Assembly (NCBI GenBank): GCA_031279895.1
Contig: JAITHR010000104.1
Coordinates: forward strand, 1 to 6,715
Source: Spirochaetaceae bacterium
GTDB taxonomy: Bacteria > Spirochaetota > Spirochaetia > Treponematales > Breznakiellaceae
Reading direction: 5' to 3'
Length of the DNA: 6,715 bases
Shown: positions 1 to 5,455 of the stretch, piece after piece
How the letters are laid out: each line of letters begins with the position of its first letter
Position numbering within the stretch: the stretch's first letter is position 1
The notes under the pieces: model-generated
The model's input: the letters and a program-made list of their open reading frames with translations, nothing else
What the model was told of the DNA's origin: nothing
Databases searched by the model: none
Translations under genes and position numbers: made by a program

Positions 1-1
1 T

Positions 2-1882
2 TTACAGGCCCAAAAGACCTATTGGCAGGACTTGGGACGCCGTATCACGGCACTTCGAGAGAGCGCCCGATTTCTTTATTCTTTTCAGAATCCTTTTAAC
101 GATAGAGTGGTTAATTCGGCAAACCCGTCGGCTATTTCTGGAACTGCCACGCGAGAGGCCGCAGAACAGGAATATAGCTTTACCGTCAGGCAAATCGCCA
201 AAGCGGATCGTTTTTTGTCCGATCCTCTCGAAGATTCTTTTAAGGTCGACGAAGGAACCTATACCTTCTCGATAGGCCAGCAAACCATAACCTTTCCTTT
301 TCGAGGCGGGTCTCTGCGTGAATTTACCGAAACGCTTAATCGCCGGGGACGGGATAAAATCGGCGCCAGCCTTATCTCCGTGCAGGCAGGCAAAAAATCG
401 CTCCTCATAGAATCCAAGATAACCGGCGCGGAAAACCGCCTCGTTTTTTTGGACGCCGCCGAAACGCTGGGAGTTACTACCGGTATTTTGGGAGAAACCT
501 CCGGATCCACCGCCATACCTCTCAATAAAGAAAACGCGCTTAAAGTGGAAGCCGGAGGAAGCGCGTTTATACCCCTTGATAAGGGGAGTAGCGGGCTTTC
601 TCGGAATGTGCAGCTCCGTTATGAAGTGGCTACCGAAGTGTTTTCCGCAGAAGATACCGCAACCTCTCAGGAAGCCGGGGAAGAGCGGAAACCAAATGCC
701 GATGAAGTGCTGTCTTCCGGGACCATACCGTCATGGACCCCCTTAGCCGAGCTTCCGAAACAGCCGGAACCGCCGCAGCAAACACAACAAAATCCGCGAG
801 TAGATACTATGGAAGTGCTGTATCTAACCTTTGCCGACGGAACAAATCGCGCACTTCCGCCTATTAAAGATTCCGAAGATTTTTCTTCCTATCAATACCG
901 GCTTCTTGACATCGCCGGCGGCAAAAATATCGCCTCTATCGAAGTAATCAATAAAAATACCAACCGCCATGTTTCTATCAGAAATATCCAGCTTTTTGAT
1001 CCCGATGTGGCTGAGGGAAACATACGCGCCCGCAACCCGGTCTCTGAGGCGCAAGACGCGATACTTACTATGGAAGGGATCGAGGTTGCGCGTCCCTCTA
1101 ACACCATAGGAGACCTTATTCCGGGTGTTACGATTACGCCGAAAGCCCCTTCAGAAGATAAACCCATCCGCATAGCCATAGAACCTGACCGGCAAACGAT
1201 AAAAGATTCGATCATATCTCTGGTGGCAAACTATAACCGCCTTATGGCGGATATCAACGTCCTGACCCGCAACGACGATCGGGTGGTGCAGGAATTATCC
1301 TACCTTTCCCAAGAGGAACAGGCGGAACTGCGAAAACGCATGGGAGCCTTCTCAGGAGATTCTATTCTGGGACAGTTTAGAAGTACCCTCCAGCGGGTCG
1401 CCACCGCCCCCTATCACACGTCAGAAGATCAGGAAATGGCGCTGCTGGCGCAAATAGGGATAGGCACCGATGTCCGGGGGAGCGGAAGCGGCGGATACGA
1501 CCCGGCGCGGCTTCGGGGATACCTTGAAATAGATGAAAAGGCGCTGGATACGGCATTGGAGACGAAATTACCCTTTATACAACAGCTTTTCGGTTACGAC
1601 ACCGACGGGGATTTCGTGGTGGATTCCGGCGTGGCCCACGCCTTGGAAACGATTACCAAGCCCTACACGGAAATCGGAGGGGTTATCGCCCTTAAGACCG
1701 GAACCATAGACTCCCGAATAAGTCAGGAAAACCGGCGGATAGATACGTTAGACAGACAGCTCGCCGCAAAAGAGGCGGCGCTTAAAAGTCAATACAGCCA
1801 AATGGAAGGCGCCTATACCCGTATGGAACGGATGACTTCCTCGCTCGATCAATTCAGTACACAAAACAGCGGCAGCAAGTAG
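2..1882 (+). CDS. fliD: Flagellar filament cap protein FliD (hook-associated protein 2), 5' end missing
   Basis: FliD forms the cap at the tip of the flagellar filament and helps flagellin subunits fold into place; in spirochaetes this happens in the periplasm. The reading frame is open from base 2, so the gene starts upstream. The TTG at 32 is internal, because the residues before it (LQAQKTYWQDL) already fit the FliD N-terminal region. 626 residues are visible, and roughly 40 N-terminal residues are probably missing compared with Treponema FliD as I recall it. Visible hallmarks are the stretch SARFLYSFQNPFNDRVV near the start, a Pro/Gln-rich linker (about residues 242-266), and the C-terminal FliD domain with LFGYDTDGDFVVDSGVA. 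The end is a helical, coiled-coil-like tail (ENRRIDTLDRQLAAKEAALK) that would mediate subunit contacts. It ends in TAG and is followed after 13 nt by the next operon gene. The identification rests on pattern recognition of the spirochaete FliD family and is strong. Confidence 0.93.
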   Translation, partial: LQAQKTYWQDLGRRITALRESARFLYSFQNPFNDRVVNSANPSAISGTATREAAEQEYSFTVRQIAKADRFLSDPLEDSFKVDEGTYTFSIGQQTITFPFRGGSLREFTETLNRRGRDKIGASLISVQAGKKSLLIESKITGAENRLVFLDAAETLGVTTGILGETSGSTAIPLNKENALKVEAGGSAFIPLDKGSSGLSRNVQLRYEVATEVFSAEDTATSQEAGEERKPNADEVLSSGTIPSWTPLAELPKQPEPPQQTQQNPRVDTMEVLYLTFADGTNRALPPIKDSEDFSSYQYRLLDIAGGKNIASIEVINKNTNRHVSIRNIQLFDPDVAEGNIRARNPVSEAQDAILTMEGIEVARPSNTIGDLIPGVTITPKAPSEDKPIRIAIEPDRQTIKDSIISLVANYNRLMADINVLTRNDDRVVQELSYLSQEEQAELRKRMGAFSGDSILGQFRSTLQRVATAPYHTSEDQEMALLAQIGIGTDVRGSGSGGYDPARLRGYLEIDEKALDTALETKLPFIQQLFGYDTDGDFVVDSGVAHALETITKPYTEIGGVIALKTGTIDSRISQENRRIDTLDRQLAAKEAALKSQYSQMEGAYTRMERMTSSLDQFSTQNSGSK

Positions 1883-1895
1883 GTAATCTGGTATT

Positions 1896-2729
1896 ATGGA
1901 TATATCCATCAATGAAAAACCGGCTGATATTACGTTGGAATCAGAAAAAACGGTGGGAGAATTACTGTCCGGCATTGAGCAATGGCTTCAGGGTTCGGAA
2001 CACCGCATCAGCGGCCTGCGGATAGACGGAGAAACCGTCAGTACGCTTGCGTTGTCTGACGCTTTCGCACGACGGCTCGATACCATACAAAACATCAATA
2101 TTACCGTCAGCGCCTGGCAAGACCTTGCCCTCGAAGCGCTCCTTAATATCCGCGAAGACCTCCTCTCCTATGATCAGAGCGCTTTTGACCAACAGACCCG
2201 CTTCAAAGATACCTGGGAAACCGACGTTACCGCCCGTTTCCTCGCGGAACACCTTCCAGATATTTTCGCGGTGGTTCATAAAACCCTTGCCGGATCCGGT
2301 CCCGCCCCGGCGGACGCGGGCCGGATCGTGGACGAACGGATACGGGAGCTTATGGACCCGTCAAGCGAGCTTACCGCTATGTGCGGCCCGGTTTCGGACA
2401 TCGCGGCCCGTCTTGAAGACCTCCCGCTCGATATTCAGACCGGCAAAGACAGCAAGGTTGTGGAAACCATACAGCTCTTTTCCCATACTACCGACAAACT
2501 GTTCCGCCTTATCCGCTTTCTGCGCTTGCGGGGCCGCGGCTTTGAGGCCATTTCCATTGATTCCCTTCCGCTCGACACCTTCATCGAAGAGTTCGGCGCG
2601 GCACTCAAAGAACTCCTTGAGGCTTACGAAACCCAAGACGCGGTTCTGGTGGGAGATTTAGCGGAATATGAGCTTGCCCCCCGTTTTCTGAAACTATATT
2701 CCGCCCTGAACGAGGGACGGATGACCTAA
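1896..2729 (+). CDS. Uncharacterised conserved protein of the treponemal fliD-tsaE operon
   Basis: This gene encodes 277 residues with no signal peptide and no membrane segment, so a cytoplasmic protein is likely. I do not recognise a named domain. The first 50 or so residues (MDISINEKPADITLESEKTV onward) alternate like a small beta-rich domain. The rest looks mostly helical and acidic, with no obvious catalytic motif and no cysteine pairs. A patch rich in Leu and Arg (LFRLIRFLRLRGRGF, about residues 204-218) stands out. The ATG at 1896 lies 13 nt after the fliD stop, with only a weak AGTAGG-like ribosome site upstream. Its position between fliD and tsaE suggests a spirochaete-specific accessory gene, perhaps for flagellar assembly, but that is inference from neighbours. 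An open frame in another phase over 2047-2661 (Ser/Pro/Arg-rich) is a shadow of this gene. Confidence 0.85.
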   Translation: MDISINEKPADITLESEKTVGELLSGIEQWLQGSEHRISGLRIDGETVSTLALSDAFARRLDTIQNINITVSAWQDLALEALLNIREDLLSYDQSAFDQQTRFKDTWETDVTARFLAEHLPDIFAVVHKTLAGSGPAPADAGRIVDERIRELMDPSSELTAMCGPVSDIAARLEDLPLDIQTGKDSKVVETIQLFSHTTDKLFRLIRFLRLRGRGFEAISIDSLPLDTFIEEFGAALKELLEAYETQDAVLVGDLAEYELAPRFLKLYSALNEGRMT

Positions 2730-2748
2730 ATTGTAACACAGGTAAGTT

Positions 2749-3012
2749 ATGAAAATACTCGAAATCAAAGAAATAGTACGAAAAGACGTCCCTATTTATT
2801 ACCGCAGATTTTTTTCCGGCATTGCCAGCATCGAATTTTTGGACACCCTCATGGAGCGGCGGATAGATTTCTTTATTGAAACCAAGCCCACAGGGGAAAA
2901 CGAAGTTATCGTTACCCTCGCCGAACCTGTCGACTATCCGCTGGTGCCGCTCGTCAAGGCGCTCAAAACCACGATTGAAACCCTTGATTCAAATGGCGCG
3001 CTCCCGCTTTGA
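2749..3012 (+). CDS. Small uncharacterised conserved protein (87 aa)
   Basis: This is a short protein with mixed alpha/beta character and no signal peptide, membrane helix or metal motif. Notable segments are IYYRRFFSGI (about residues 16-25) and EPVDYPLVPLVKALKTTIE (about residues 62-80), which would suit a compact fold with a C-terminal helix. The ATG at 2749 is preceded by an AGGTAAG-type ribosome site with suitable spacing, 19 nt after the stop of the previous gene. Its last 20 nt overlap the start of tsaE, so the two are probably translationally coupled. I do not know its function. Its fixed place between the fliD-linked gene and tsaE suggests it belongs to the conserved treponemal cluster. 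A real gene is likely because the spacing, ribosome site and codon use match its neighbours. Confidence 0.8.
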   Translation: MKILEIKEIVRKDVPIYYRRFFSGIASIEFLDTLMERRIDFFIETKPTGENEVIVTLAEPVDYPLVPLVKALKTTIETLDSNGALPL

Positions 3013-3418
3013 TTCCGCGTCTCCCGAAGAGACCAGAGCCATAGGAAAACGGATCGCCCGCCTCCTGCGGGAAGGAAGCGTCGTGGCGCTCCGCGGAGGC
3101 TTGGGCGCCGGAAAGACCTGCCTTACCAAAGGGATAGCCGAGGCCCTCGGGGTTGCGGAAGAGATTACCAGCCCCACCTATACGATTGTCTCGGAATATC
3201 AGGGGACGCTCCCGTTCTACCACATAGATGCGTACCGCCTCCGCGGGGATGACGATTTCAGCGCCCTCGGCGGGGACGAGATACTGTACGGAAACGGCGT
3301 TTCGGTGATTGAGTGGAGTGAGAAACTCCCTCAATCCCTGCCGGACCACGCGATAATCGTGGAAATCGCCATAACCGGCGGGGAGACGCGGCGTATTACG
3401 GTGCGGGAGCGGCCATGA
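2993..3418 (+). CDS. tsaE: tRNA threonylcarbamoyladenosine biosynthesis ATPase TsaE
   Basis: TsaE (YjeE family) is a small P-loop ATPase. It works with TsaB and TsaD in making N6-threonylcarbamoyladenosine at position 37 of ANN-decoding tRNAs. The 141-residue product has the Walker A loop GGLGAGKT (35-42), the family signature SPTYTIV (60-66), the stretch FYHIDAYRL (75-83) and IEWSE (106-110). Length and motif order match the family. The ATG at 2993 is chosen because the protein then begins about 10 residues before the first conserved helix. A start at 2876 would add residues that merely shadow the preceding gene. An in-frame TTG at 2984 is a possible alternative. No clear Shine-Dalgarno is seen, and the 20-nt overlap with the preceding gene suggests coupled translation. 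The TGA stop overlaps the tsaB ATG in an ATGA junction. Confidence 0.94.
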   Translation: MARSRFDSASPEETRAIGKRIARLLREGSVVALRGGLGAGKTCLTKGIAEALGVAEEITSPTYTIVSEYQGTLPFYHIDAYRLRGDDDFSALGGDEILYGNGVSVIEWSEKLPQSLPDHAIIVEIAITGGETRRITVRERP

Positions 3419-4140
3419 CCGTTCTGGCGCTGGATACGGCGGCTACGGTATGTTCGATCGCGCTCGTTTCTGACAAGGGGAACTGGTATACAGAGATTGA
3501 CGCGGGCCTGCGCCATTCGGAACTGCTCCTTGAGGCGGCGGACGCGCTTATGAAACTCAAATTCGCGCCGCGCCTGCAAGAGGTGGCCGCGGTTGCCTGC
3601 ATGAAGGGACCCGGCTCGTTTACGGGCCTCCGCATCGGCTTTTCCGCCGCGAAGGGGCTTTGTCTGGCTCTGGCCGTTCCCCTCCTCTCCTTTTCCACGC
3701 TCGACTGCGCCGCGCTTCCGTTCCGGCACTGGCCCGGGGCAGTGATGCCGATTATCGACGCCAAAAAGCGCCGGTATTTTACCGCGCTCTATCAGGGCGG
3801 GGCGCGGCGTACCGAGTACCTTGATAAATCGGCGGAGGATCTGGCGCTTCTTGCGGCGGAAGAACTGCGCGGCGGAACCGAGCGCATCCTCCTTACGGGC
3901 CCCGACGCGGCGGCGCTTTACGCGGCGCTTACCGGCCTCCTTGAGCCGCGCCTCGCAGCCGCTCTCCATGTTGATCCCAACGGGAAAAGCGGCGGCGCCA
4001 AAGCGTTGGCGGCACTGGCCAAACAGTCCCTTTCGGAACGGGGCATTCAGGCAATAGAAAACGAAGTCTTCTCCGGCCCCCTCTACCTACGCAAAAGCGA
4101 CGCGGTCCCGCCGTCTCCGCAGCCTCCGGCTGTTCTATAA
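3415..4140 (+). CDS. tsaB: tRNA threonylcarbamoyladenosine biosynthesis protein TsaB, with repeat-derived C-terminus
   Basis: TsaB (YeaZ family) is an inactive ASKHA-fold partner of TsaD; it scaffolds the TsaD-TsaB-TsaE complex that makes t6A37 in tRNA. The 241-residue product starts MTVLALDTAATVCSIAL, carries GLRHSELLL near residues 31-39 and the diagnostic GPGSFTGLRIG (65-75). It ends with PLYLRKSDA (222-230), close to the usual family end. The ATG overlaps the tsaE stop (ATGA), so translation is coupled. The last 10 residues (PPSPQPPAVL) are encoded by a GC-rich repeat whose other copies lie downstream. Codons from 4108 onward, including the stop, fall in or beside that repeat. The original stop codon was therefore probably lost when the repeat arrived. 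The catalytic role is not expected to change, because the extension lies beyond the conserved fold. Confidence 0.94.
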   Translation: MTVLALDTAATVCSIALVSDKGNWYTEIDAGLRHSELLLEAADALMKLKFAPRLQEVAAVACMKGPGSFTGLRIGFSAAKGLCLALAVPLLSFSTLDCAALPFRHWPGAVMPIIDAKKRRYFTALYQGGARRTEYLDKSAEDLALLAAEELRGGTERILLTGPDAAALYAALTGLLEPRLAAALHVDPNGKSGGAKALAALAKQSLSERGIQAIENEVFSGPLYLRKSDAVPPSPQPPAVL

Positions 4141-4247
4141 ACGTCCCGCACAGCGACTCAAACAAAGACTATCTGCTTACCACGCTCCTAAGCGGACGCC
4201 GCCTGCTTTGCCGCGGTATCAGGACGCTTATAGAACAGCCGGAGGCT
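4121..4247. repeat. 26-nt inverted repeat spanning the tsaB stop codon (arms 4121-4146 and 4222-4247)
   Basis: The left arm (AGCCTCCGGCTGTTCTATAA plus 6 nt) and the right arm (its reverse complement) match at 25 of 26 positions; the only difference is A versus G before CGTCC. A 75-nt spacer separates them. Outward from the arms, the similarity resumes after a gap of about 20 nt in the left copy (CCGTCTCCGC at 4111-4120 versus the reverse complement of 4268-4277). The left arm contains the end and stop codon of tsaB. In RNA the arms could form a very stable stem and might help end or protect the operon transcript. No T-tract follows, so it is not a classical intrinsic terminator. The spacer (4147-4221) shows no gene. 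Confidence 0.9.
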
Positions 4248-4248
4248 G

Positions 4249-4277
4249 GGCGGCCATGCTGAAGCCGGCGGAGACGG
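4249..4277 (+). repeat. 29-nt direct repeat, copy 1
   Basis: The sequence is GGCGGCCATGCTGAAGCCG followed by G and CGGAGACGG. It recurs at 5182-5210 with one difference (T in place of G at position 20). It directly follows the right arm of the inverted repeat and lies 66 nt upstream of the AT-rich gene at 4344. The change from GC-rich to AT-rich sequence begins just after this copy, so it marks the left edge of the foreign-looking segment. Confidence 0.92.
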
Positions 4278-4343
4278 CAACGGGCGGATTATTTGGGCAT
4301 ACAGAAGGCGATAATAAAGTGGATGGAGGAAAAATAATAAACC

Positions 4344-4898
4344 ATGAACCTAATGGAAGCGGCAAATACTTGGAATACCGCCTTGTCTATTATAAAAAAC
4401 AAAGGCTATAAAGTCGCGACGGTTGGTGAAAACGGTGAACTTATGTTCTGGAGGGGGGTTAAAGGCCATAAGAATATTGCCGCAAGCGATCCGCTGTCGT
4501 TATTGGGCTTAATAACGATAGCGGAAGAATACGGGGAAGACTGGAATAGAATAAATACCGGTGAATTATACGATAAAATCATTGAGGCCGATATAATAAA
4601 AGATATAAAATTAAATATGTATCATTCGCTTATCGGACATATCGATAAAGGGGTAAGGGCAATCGCCTATGCGTATTATAAAAACAAAATAGAGCTTTAT
4701 GTCTATCAGGATAGAGAACCGAATGAAAGCGATTATGAAATTATAGACAGAGCGGTTACGGAGATGATGTCAAACGATCCGACTATAAAGGAACAAAAAA
4801 TCGAAATAACCGAAACGCACGAACCTATTAACAAATTACATTGTTATGACGGCTGGATATTTTGCAGGTATGAACATAATAAACCGCGGACGGTATGA
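4344..4898 (+). CDS. AT-rich gene of unknown function between repeats (184 aa)
   Basis: I do not recognise this protein. It is a soluble, acidic 184-residue product with no signal peptide or membrane segment. Readable blocks are NTWNTALSIIKNKGYKV (about 9-25), DPLSLLGLITIAEEYGEDW (about 49-67), a variable helical middle, and a C-terminal HCYDGWIFCRYEHN with two cysteines. The size, the mixed fold and its isolated place in a foreign-looking patch resemble orphan immunity proteins of polymorphic-toxin systems, but no toxin is visible and this is only a guess. Codon use is strongly AT-rich (many ATA, AAA, GAT and TAT codons), unlike all its neighbours, which points to horizontal transfer. The ATG at 4344 is the first start after an in-frame TAA at 4338. 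GGAGG (4325-4329) lies 14 nt upstream, an unusually long spacing. The ATG at 4353 is an alternative. Repeat sequence starts about 8 nt after the stop. Confidence 0.75.
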   Translation: MNLMEAANTWNTALSIIKNKGYKVATVGENGELMFWRGVKGHKNIAASDPLSLLGLITIAEEYGEDWNRINTGELYDKIIEADIIKDIKLNMYHSLIGHIDKGVRAIAYAYYKNKIELYVYQDREPNESDYEIIDRAVTEMMSNDPTIKEQKIEITETHEPINKLHCYDGWIFCRYEHNKPRTV

Positions 4899-4905
4899 TA
4901 ACAGA

Positions 4906-4930
4906 GGCCTCCGGCCCGTCTCCGACGGTT
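4906..4930 (-). repeat. Degenerate copy of the GC-rich repeat downstream of the AT-rich gene
   Basis: GGCCTCCGGC is directly followed by CCGTCTCCGACGG and TTTCA. The reverse complement of 5182-5226 has the same two blocks separated by 7 extra bases, with one mismatch in the second block. It is therefore an inverted, internally deleted relative of the copy at 5182-5226. It begins 8 nt after the stop codon of the gene at 4344-4898. Confidence 0.8.
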
Positions 4931-4976
4931 TCAAACAGCGTCCTGCGAAGCGCCTCAAAGCGGGCGCTGACAGACC

Positions 4977-5012
4977 AGCTGCCTCCGGCGGCTGGGGGGT
5001 CACAGACCCCCC
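4977..5012. repeat. Tandem hairpins, second with a G6/C6 stem
   Basis: The first hairpin pairs AGCTGCC (4977-4983) with GGCGGCT (4987-4993) around a TCC loop, with one G-U pair if transcribed. The second pairs GGGGGGTC (4994-5001) with GACCCCCC (5005-5012) around an ACA loop, 8 perfect base pairs. A further run of C follows. It could stall polymerase or replication and might separate the two convergent transcripts. No T-tract follows on either strand, so a standard intrinsic terminator is not supported. Confidence 0.8.
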
Positions 5013-5165
5013 AAACCCCCCACCAACGCGAGACGCGCCCCGCTCCGAACAACGCTGCGCCCCTTATCACGCACAACAACACACGGCTCCCGAACCACCG
5101 GAGACGGCGCGAAGCGTAGCCGCGCCTAAGCAGTAACCAGCCCGCTCAACGGACACGGTGTTGCA

Positions 5166-5453
5166 CTACTCGGAAACAACAGGCGGCCATGCTGAAGCCG
5201 TCGGAGACGGTGAGACAGCCGGAGGCCGGGTGAGGCGTTCGTAGAGTTCGTCCCCTACGCATTGGCGGGCGTACTGGCACCACTTAATACAACTCTGGAC
5301 GTCGTTATACGCGACAAACCCGCAGGTATCGCAGGGAACCTGCATATCCACCGAGAAAATCTCGATTTCCCCGCCGCATTGGGGGCATATTTTCACCTCC
5401 CACGTGGGGGTTCCCCGGACAGACTCGGCACCGGGACACCGAAACGCACCCAT
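5166..5453 (-). CDS. Cysteine-rich zinc-ribbon protein with repeat-derived C-terminal tail
   Basis: The product is a 95-residue protein of unknown function. It starts MGAFRCPGAE and has CPQC (23-26) and CDTC (41-44), which would form a zinc ribbon. SCIKWCQYARQCVG follows (Cys 55, 59, 65), giving eight cysteines in all. Similar small proteins occur in anaerobes next to ferredoxin-type genes. Metal binding (zinc or Fe-S) is likely, but the reaction is unknown. The start at 5453 is preferred over the ATG at 5465 because a strong GGAGGTG (5463-5457) sits 5 nt before it. That same ribosome site overlaps the end of the upstream gene, whose TGA is at 5458-5456, so translation is coupled. The natural end is probably near YERL (residues 71-74). 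Residues 76-91 (RPPAVSPSPTASAWPP) are translated repeat sequence, followed by a short novel tail and TAG. Confidence 0.85.
   Translation of the reverse strand: MGAFRCPGAESVRGTPTWEVKICPQCGGEIEIFSVDMQVPCDTCGFVAYNDVQSCIKWCQYARQCVGDELYERLTRPPAVSPSPTASAWPPVVSE
5182..5226 (+). repeat. 29-nt direct repeat copy 2 plus GCCGGAGGC module, inside the 3' end of the zinc-ribbon gene
   Basis: Positions 5182-5210 match 4249-4277 at 28 of 29 bases. A 7-nt link (TGAGACA) and GCCGGAGGC (5218-5226) follow. In copy 1 the GCCGGAGGC module lies on the other side of the 29-mer (4238-4246), so the modules alternate in a different order at the two sites. The complement of this copy is read as codons of the zinc-ribbon gene. 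Confidence 0.92.
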
Positions 5454-5455
5454 AC

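Larger units (their letters stand above)
4899..5165. other. Repeat-rich, GC-rich non-coding stretch with hairpins
   Basis: I see no supportable gene here. Two overlapping open frames run through it (4846-5136 and 4895-5119), but their products are low-complexity Pro/Ala/Arg/Ser-rich, without a ribosome site or recognisable fold. The stretch holds repeat modules GCCTCCGGC (4907-4915, 4981-4989), CCGTCTCCG (4916-4924) and CGGAGACGG (5099-5107). It also has two abutting hairpins at 4977-5012 and a weaker GC hairpin (GGCGCG at 5106-5111 with CGCGCC at 5121-5126). It separates the AT-rich gene from the convergent zinc-ribbon gene. Confidence 0.75.

Noticed and set aside
2047..2661. 204-aa plus-strand frame inside the 277-aa gene
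   Set aside because: Low-complexity Ser/Pro/Arg composition; the 277-aa frame has proper operon spacing and balanced composition.
3331..3969. Long minus-strand frame opposite tsaE and tsaB (212 aa)
   Set aside because: The Arg/Gly-rich product is typical of the antisense of GC-rich genes; tsaB on the plus strand is clear from its motifs.
4142..4411. Open frame upstream of and overlapping the AT-rich gene, first start TTG at 4208, as a possible toxin tail or leader gene
   Set aside because: It runs through the repeats and then out of phase through the AT-rich gene, has no ribosome site and no recognisable fold. The overlap is best explained as a shadow frame.
4846..5136. Two overlapping plus-strand frames rich in Pro, Arg and Ala as small genes
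   Set aside because: Their sequence is produced by GC-rich repeats and hairpins, without a conserved motif or ribosome site; the ATGA overlap at 4895 is not enough support.
4108..5226. CRISPR array
   Set aside because: Repeat copies differ in orientation, order and spacing, spacers are not regular, and no cas gene is present.
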